Notes under the pieces: generated by a model
What the model saw: the letters and a program-made list of their open reading frames with translations, nothing else
What the model was told of the DNA's origin: nothing
Database searches by the model: none
Shown here: piece after piece, positions 6,964 through 9,341 of the stretch
Layout: the number at the start of each line of letters is the position of its first letter
Numbering within the stretch: position 1 is the first letter of the stretch
Source of the DNA: Pseudomonadota bacterium
Lineage (GTDB): Bacteria > Pseudomonadota > Alphaproteobacteria > Rhodobacterales > Rhodobacteraceae
Reading direction: 5' to 3'
NCBI GenBank assembly: GCA_021813645.1
Contig: JAKAJW010000071.1
Coordinates: 1-9,341, forward strand
DNA length: 9,341 nt
Program-made: the position numbers and the translations under genes

Positions 6964-9341
6964 AGCTCGTCGAGCTTGCCATCCGGAACACCCGGCTGAC
7001 GCTGTCGGTGCTGGCCTTCCTGATCGTCGCCGGCGCGATGGCCTATGCGACCATCCCGAAGGAGGCCGAGCCCGACGTCCAGATCCCGATCATGTATGTC
7101 AACATGCTCTACAGCGGGATCTCGCCGGAGGATTCGGAGCGGCTCTTGCTGCGGCCGATGGAAACCCAGATCAAGACCATCGCCGGCATCAAGAAGATGA
7201 CCTCGACCGCCTTCGAGGGCGGCGGCTCGGTGCTGATCGAGTTCCAGGCCGGCGCCGATCTACGCAAGGCGCTCGAGGACGTGCGCGCCAAGGTCTCGGA
7301 CGCCAGGCCCAACCTGCCCTCGGGCATGACCCAGGATCCCTCGGTCCACGAGGTGAACATCTCGGAATTCCCGGTGCTTGTCGTGACCCTCTCGGGCGAC
7401 GTGCCGGAACGCGCGCTGACCGCCGCTGCCCGCAGCCTGCGCGACCGCATCGCCGATGTGCCGGGCGTGCTCGACGCCAACCTGCAGGGCGTGCGCGACG
7501 ACGAGGTGGACGTGACGGTGGAGCCCGCCAAGCTGGTCTCCTACGGCCTACGCCCCGACCAGCTCATCACCGGGGCGAGCGCCAACAACCAGCTGGTCGC
7601 CGCCGGCGCGATGGAAGGCGCCCGCGGCCGCTACGCGATCAAGGTGCCGGCGCTGATCGAGACGCCGGAAGACGTGGCCAACCTGCCGATCCTGGCCACC
7701 GGCAATGCGGTGGTGCGCGCCCGCGACATCGCCACCATCACCGCGACCCAGGCCGACCCGACCACCATCACCCGGCTGAACGGCAAGCCCGCCGTCGCCA
7801 TCGAGGTGTCCAAGCGCACCGGCGCCAATCTGATCGAGACGGTGGACACGGTGAAGAAGCTCACCGCCGCGGCCAAGGGGCTGTTGCCGCCCGGCACCGT
7901 CATCACCTTCAGCCAGGACAAGTCGACCAATATCCGCCAATTGCTGTCCGACCTGCAGAACTCGGTGCTGACCGCGGTGATCCTGGTCTTCATCGTCATC
8001 CTGTTCTCGCTCTCGGCCCGCGCCTCGCTGCTGATCGGCCTGGCGATCCCGGCCTCCTTCCTGATGGGCATCCTCGGCCTCTCGCTCGCCGGGCTGACGG
8101 TGAATATCGTCGTGCTGTTCTCGCTCATCCTTGCGGTGGGCATGCTGGTCGACGACGCCATCATCGTCACCGAATTCGCCGAGCGGCGGATGGCCGAGGG
8201 GATGGACCGCCGCGAGGCTTTCGCGATGGCCTCGCACCGCATGGCCGGCCCGGTGATCGCCGCCACCATGACCCGGGTCGCCGCCTTCTCGCCGCTGTTG
8301 TTCTGGCCCGGCATCGTCGGCCAGTTCATGATGTATCTGCCGATCACCCTGATCGCGACGCTGTCGGCCTCGATGCTCTACGCGCTGATCTTCGCGCCCA
8401 CGCTCGGCGCGCTGATCGCCAAGAAATCGCCCGAAGGCGACACCCGGCGCGACAGCCTCTACATGCGCTTCGTGGTGCGGGCGATCCGGCATCCCTGGCT
8501 CGTCACCTTCGCCGCCGTCCTGGCCCTGGTCGCGGTGCCGGTGGCCTATGGCAAATACGGCAAGGGGGTGGAGTTCTTCCCCAATGTCGAACCCGATTAC
8601 GGCCTGCTCTATGTCCATGCCCGCGGCAATCTCTCGATCCAGGAAATGGATGCGCTGACCCGCCAGGCCGAGGTGAAGCTGCTCGGCTGGCCCGGCATCA
8701 AGACGGTCTATACCCGCGCCGGCAAGCCCTCCGGCGCCTCCTTCGGCGGGACCGTCGATCCCGATGTGGTGGGTGTCATCCAATACGAATTCGTCGACTG
8801 GCGCCATCGCCCGGCGGCCAACGAAATCCTGGCGAGCCTGCGCAAGGCGATGGTCGGCCTGCCCGGCGTCTCGGTCGAGGTCTCGGTGCCGCAGGCCGGC
8901 CCGCCCAGCGGCAAGCCGATCCAGATCCAGCTCTCGGCGGTCGATCCGGCCGGGCTGAACGACCTCGCTCGGCAGGTCGCGGCGAAGCTGAAGACCAATC
9001 CCGACGTGGTCGACGTGTCCGACGGCCTGCCGCCGCCCGGCGTCACCTGGGAATTGAACGTCGACCGCGCCGGCGCCGCCCGCGCCGGCGTCGCCCCCGG
9101 CACCGTCGGCGCCATGGTCCAACTCGTCACCGACGGGCTGAAGCTGACCGACTACCGCCCGCCGGGCCATGACAACGCGGTGGACATCCGGCTACGGCTG
9201 CCGGCGGAATACCGCACCCTGTCGATGCTGGACGAGTTGCGCCTGCCCACTGCGCACGGCCCGGTGCCGCTGTCGAACTTCGTCACCCGCAGCGCCGCGC
9301 CCTCGACCGGCACGCTGACCCGGATCGACGGCGAACGCACG
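6960..9341 (+). CDS. RND-family efflux permease, AcrB/HAE-1-like (C-terminus cut off by window edge)
   Basis: The first 794 residues of a proton-driven inner-membrane pump of about 1040 residues. Transmembrane helix 1 is at 11-31, followed by the porter loop (KEAEPDVQIPIMYVNMLYSG, then SPEDSERLLLRPME). Helices 2 to 6 lie between about 335 and 485, and helix 7 is at 512-531. The second large periplasmic loop then runs to the edge, so helices 8-12 are missing. The proton-relay pair Asp398-Asp399 in GMLVDDAIIV on helix 4 matches the two aspartates of AcrB and argues for a drug/lipophile (HAE) pump rather than a metal (HME) pump. The helix 4 end reads TEFAERR instead of the more usual VVEN, a subfamily trait. 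The ATG overlaps the adaptor stop. No outer-membrane factor or regulator is present in the window; either might lie to the right. The substrate is unknown. Confidence 0.95.
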   Translation, partial: MKLVELAIRNTRLTLSVLAFLIVAGAMAYATIPKEAEPDVQIPIMYVNMLYSGISPEDSERLLLRPMETQIKTIAGIKKMTSTAFEGGGSVLIEFQAGADLRKALEDVRAKVSDARPNLPSGMTQDPSVHEVNISEFPVLVVTLSGDVPERALTAAARSLRDRIADVPGVLDANLQGVRDDEVDVTVEPAKLVSYGLRPDQLITGASANNQLVAAGAMEGARGRYAIKVPALIETPEDVANLPILATGNAVVRARDIATITATQADPTTITRLNGKPAVAIEVSKRTGANLIETVDTVKKLTAAAKGLLPPGTVITFSQDKSTNIRQLLSDLQNSVLTAVILVFIVILFSLSARASLLIGLAIPASFLMGILGLSLAGLTVNIVVLFSLILAVGMLVDDAIIVTEFAERRMAEGMDRREAFAMASHRMAGPVIAATMTRVAAFSPLLFWPGIVGQFMMYLPITLIATLSASMLYALIFAPTLGALIAKKSPEGDTRRDSLYMRFVVRAIRHPWLVTFAAVLALVAVPVAYGKYGKGVEFFPNVEPDYGLLYVHARGNLSIQEMDALTRQAEVKLLGWPGIKTVYTRAGKPSGASFGGTVDPDVVGVIQYEFVDWRHRPAANEILASLRKAMVGLPGVSVEVSVPQAGPPSGKPIQIQLSAVDPAGLNDLARQVAAKLKTNPDVVDVSDGLPPPGVTWELNVDRAGAARAGVAPGTVGAMVQLVTDGLKLTDYRPPGHDNAVDIRLRLPAEYRTLSMLDELRLPTAHGPVPLSNFVTRSAAPSTGTLTRIDGERT

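Noticed and set aside
6878..9172. A 764-codon plus-strand frame and a 540-codon minus-strand frame over the permease
   Set aside because: Both are shadows of the RND permease, whose own frame runs off the right edge with recognisable helices and motifs.

Overview
The window is very G+C-rich, with coding frames dominated by G or C at the third codon position and with short intergenic spaces. The protein types and codon style fit an alphaproteobacterium, most likely a member of the Rhodobacteraceae. That placement is inferred from style and gene content; no rRNA or marker gene is present to confirm it. I see no tRNA, rRNA, insertion sequence, integrase, CRISPR array or prophage gene.

Left part (1-2858, all minus strand). 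Read in transcription order, there is an M29-family metallo-aminopeptidase (2858 to 1623), a possible 57-codon small ORF (1531 to 1358), a two-helix membrane protein of unknown function (1361 to 705), and the N-terminal 233 residues of a metallo-beta-lactamase/beta-CASP RNA-processing exonuclease (701 leftward off the edge). The last two are separated by 3 bases, and the small ORF overlaps the membrane-protein start as ATGA. These downstream genes therefore look co-transcribed and translationally coupled. A plausible sigma-70 promoter for the aminopeptidase lies at 2888-2915, wrapped in a dyad.

Middle (2859-5611). A 210-base divergent region separates the aminopeptidase from a plus-strand gene for a 634-residue AMP-forming acyl-CoA synthetase (3069-4973) with all adenylation motifs intact. 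A promoter-bearing gap follows, then a small secreted protein (5099-5611) with a signal peptide and two cysteines in the mature part. It is possibly related in style to the IalB-like periplasmic proteins.

Right part (5612-9341, plus strand). After a 182-base gap come a periplasmic adaptor (membrane fusion protein, 5794-6963) and, overlapping it by 4 bases, an RND efflux permease (6960 off the right edge; 794 residues visible). These two are the inner-membrane and periplasmic parts of a tripartite exporter. No outer-membrane channel gene or transcriptional regulator for it lies in the window.

Overall this looks like ordinary chromosomal housekeeping and accessory metabolism rather than a mobile island. 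I did not find a convincing new multi-gene system. The items most worth checking are the small coupled ORF, the membrane protein tied to the beta-CASP nuclease, the dyad over the aminopeptidase promoter, and the uncharacterised secreted protein.
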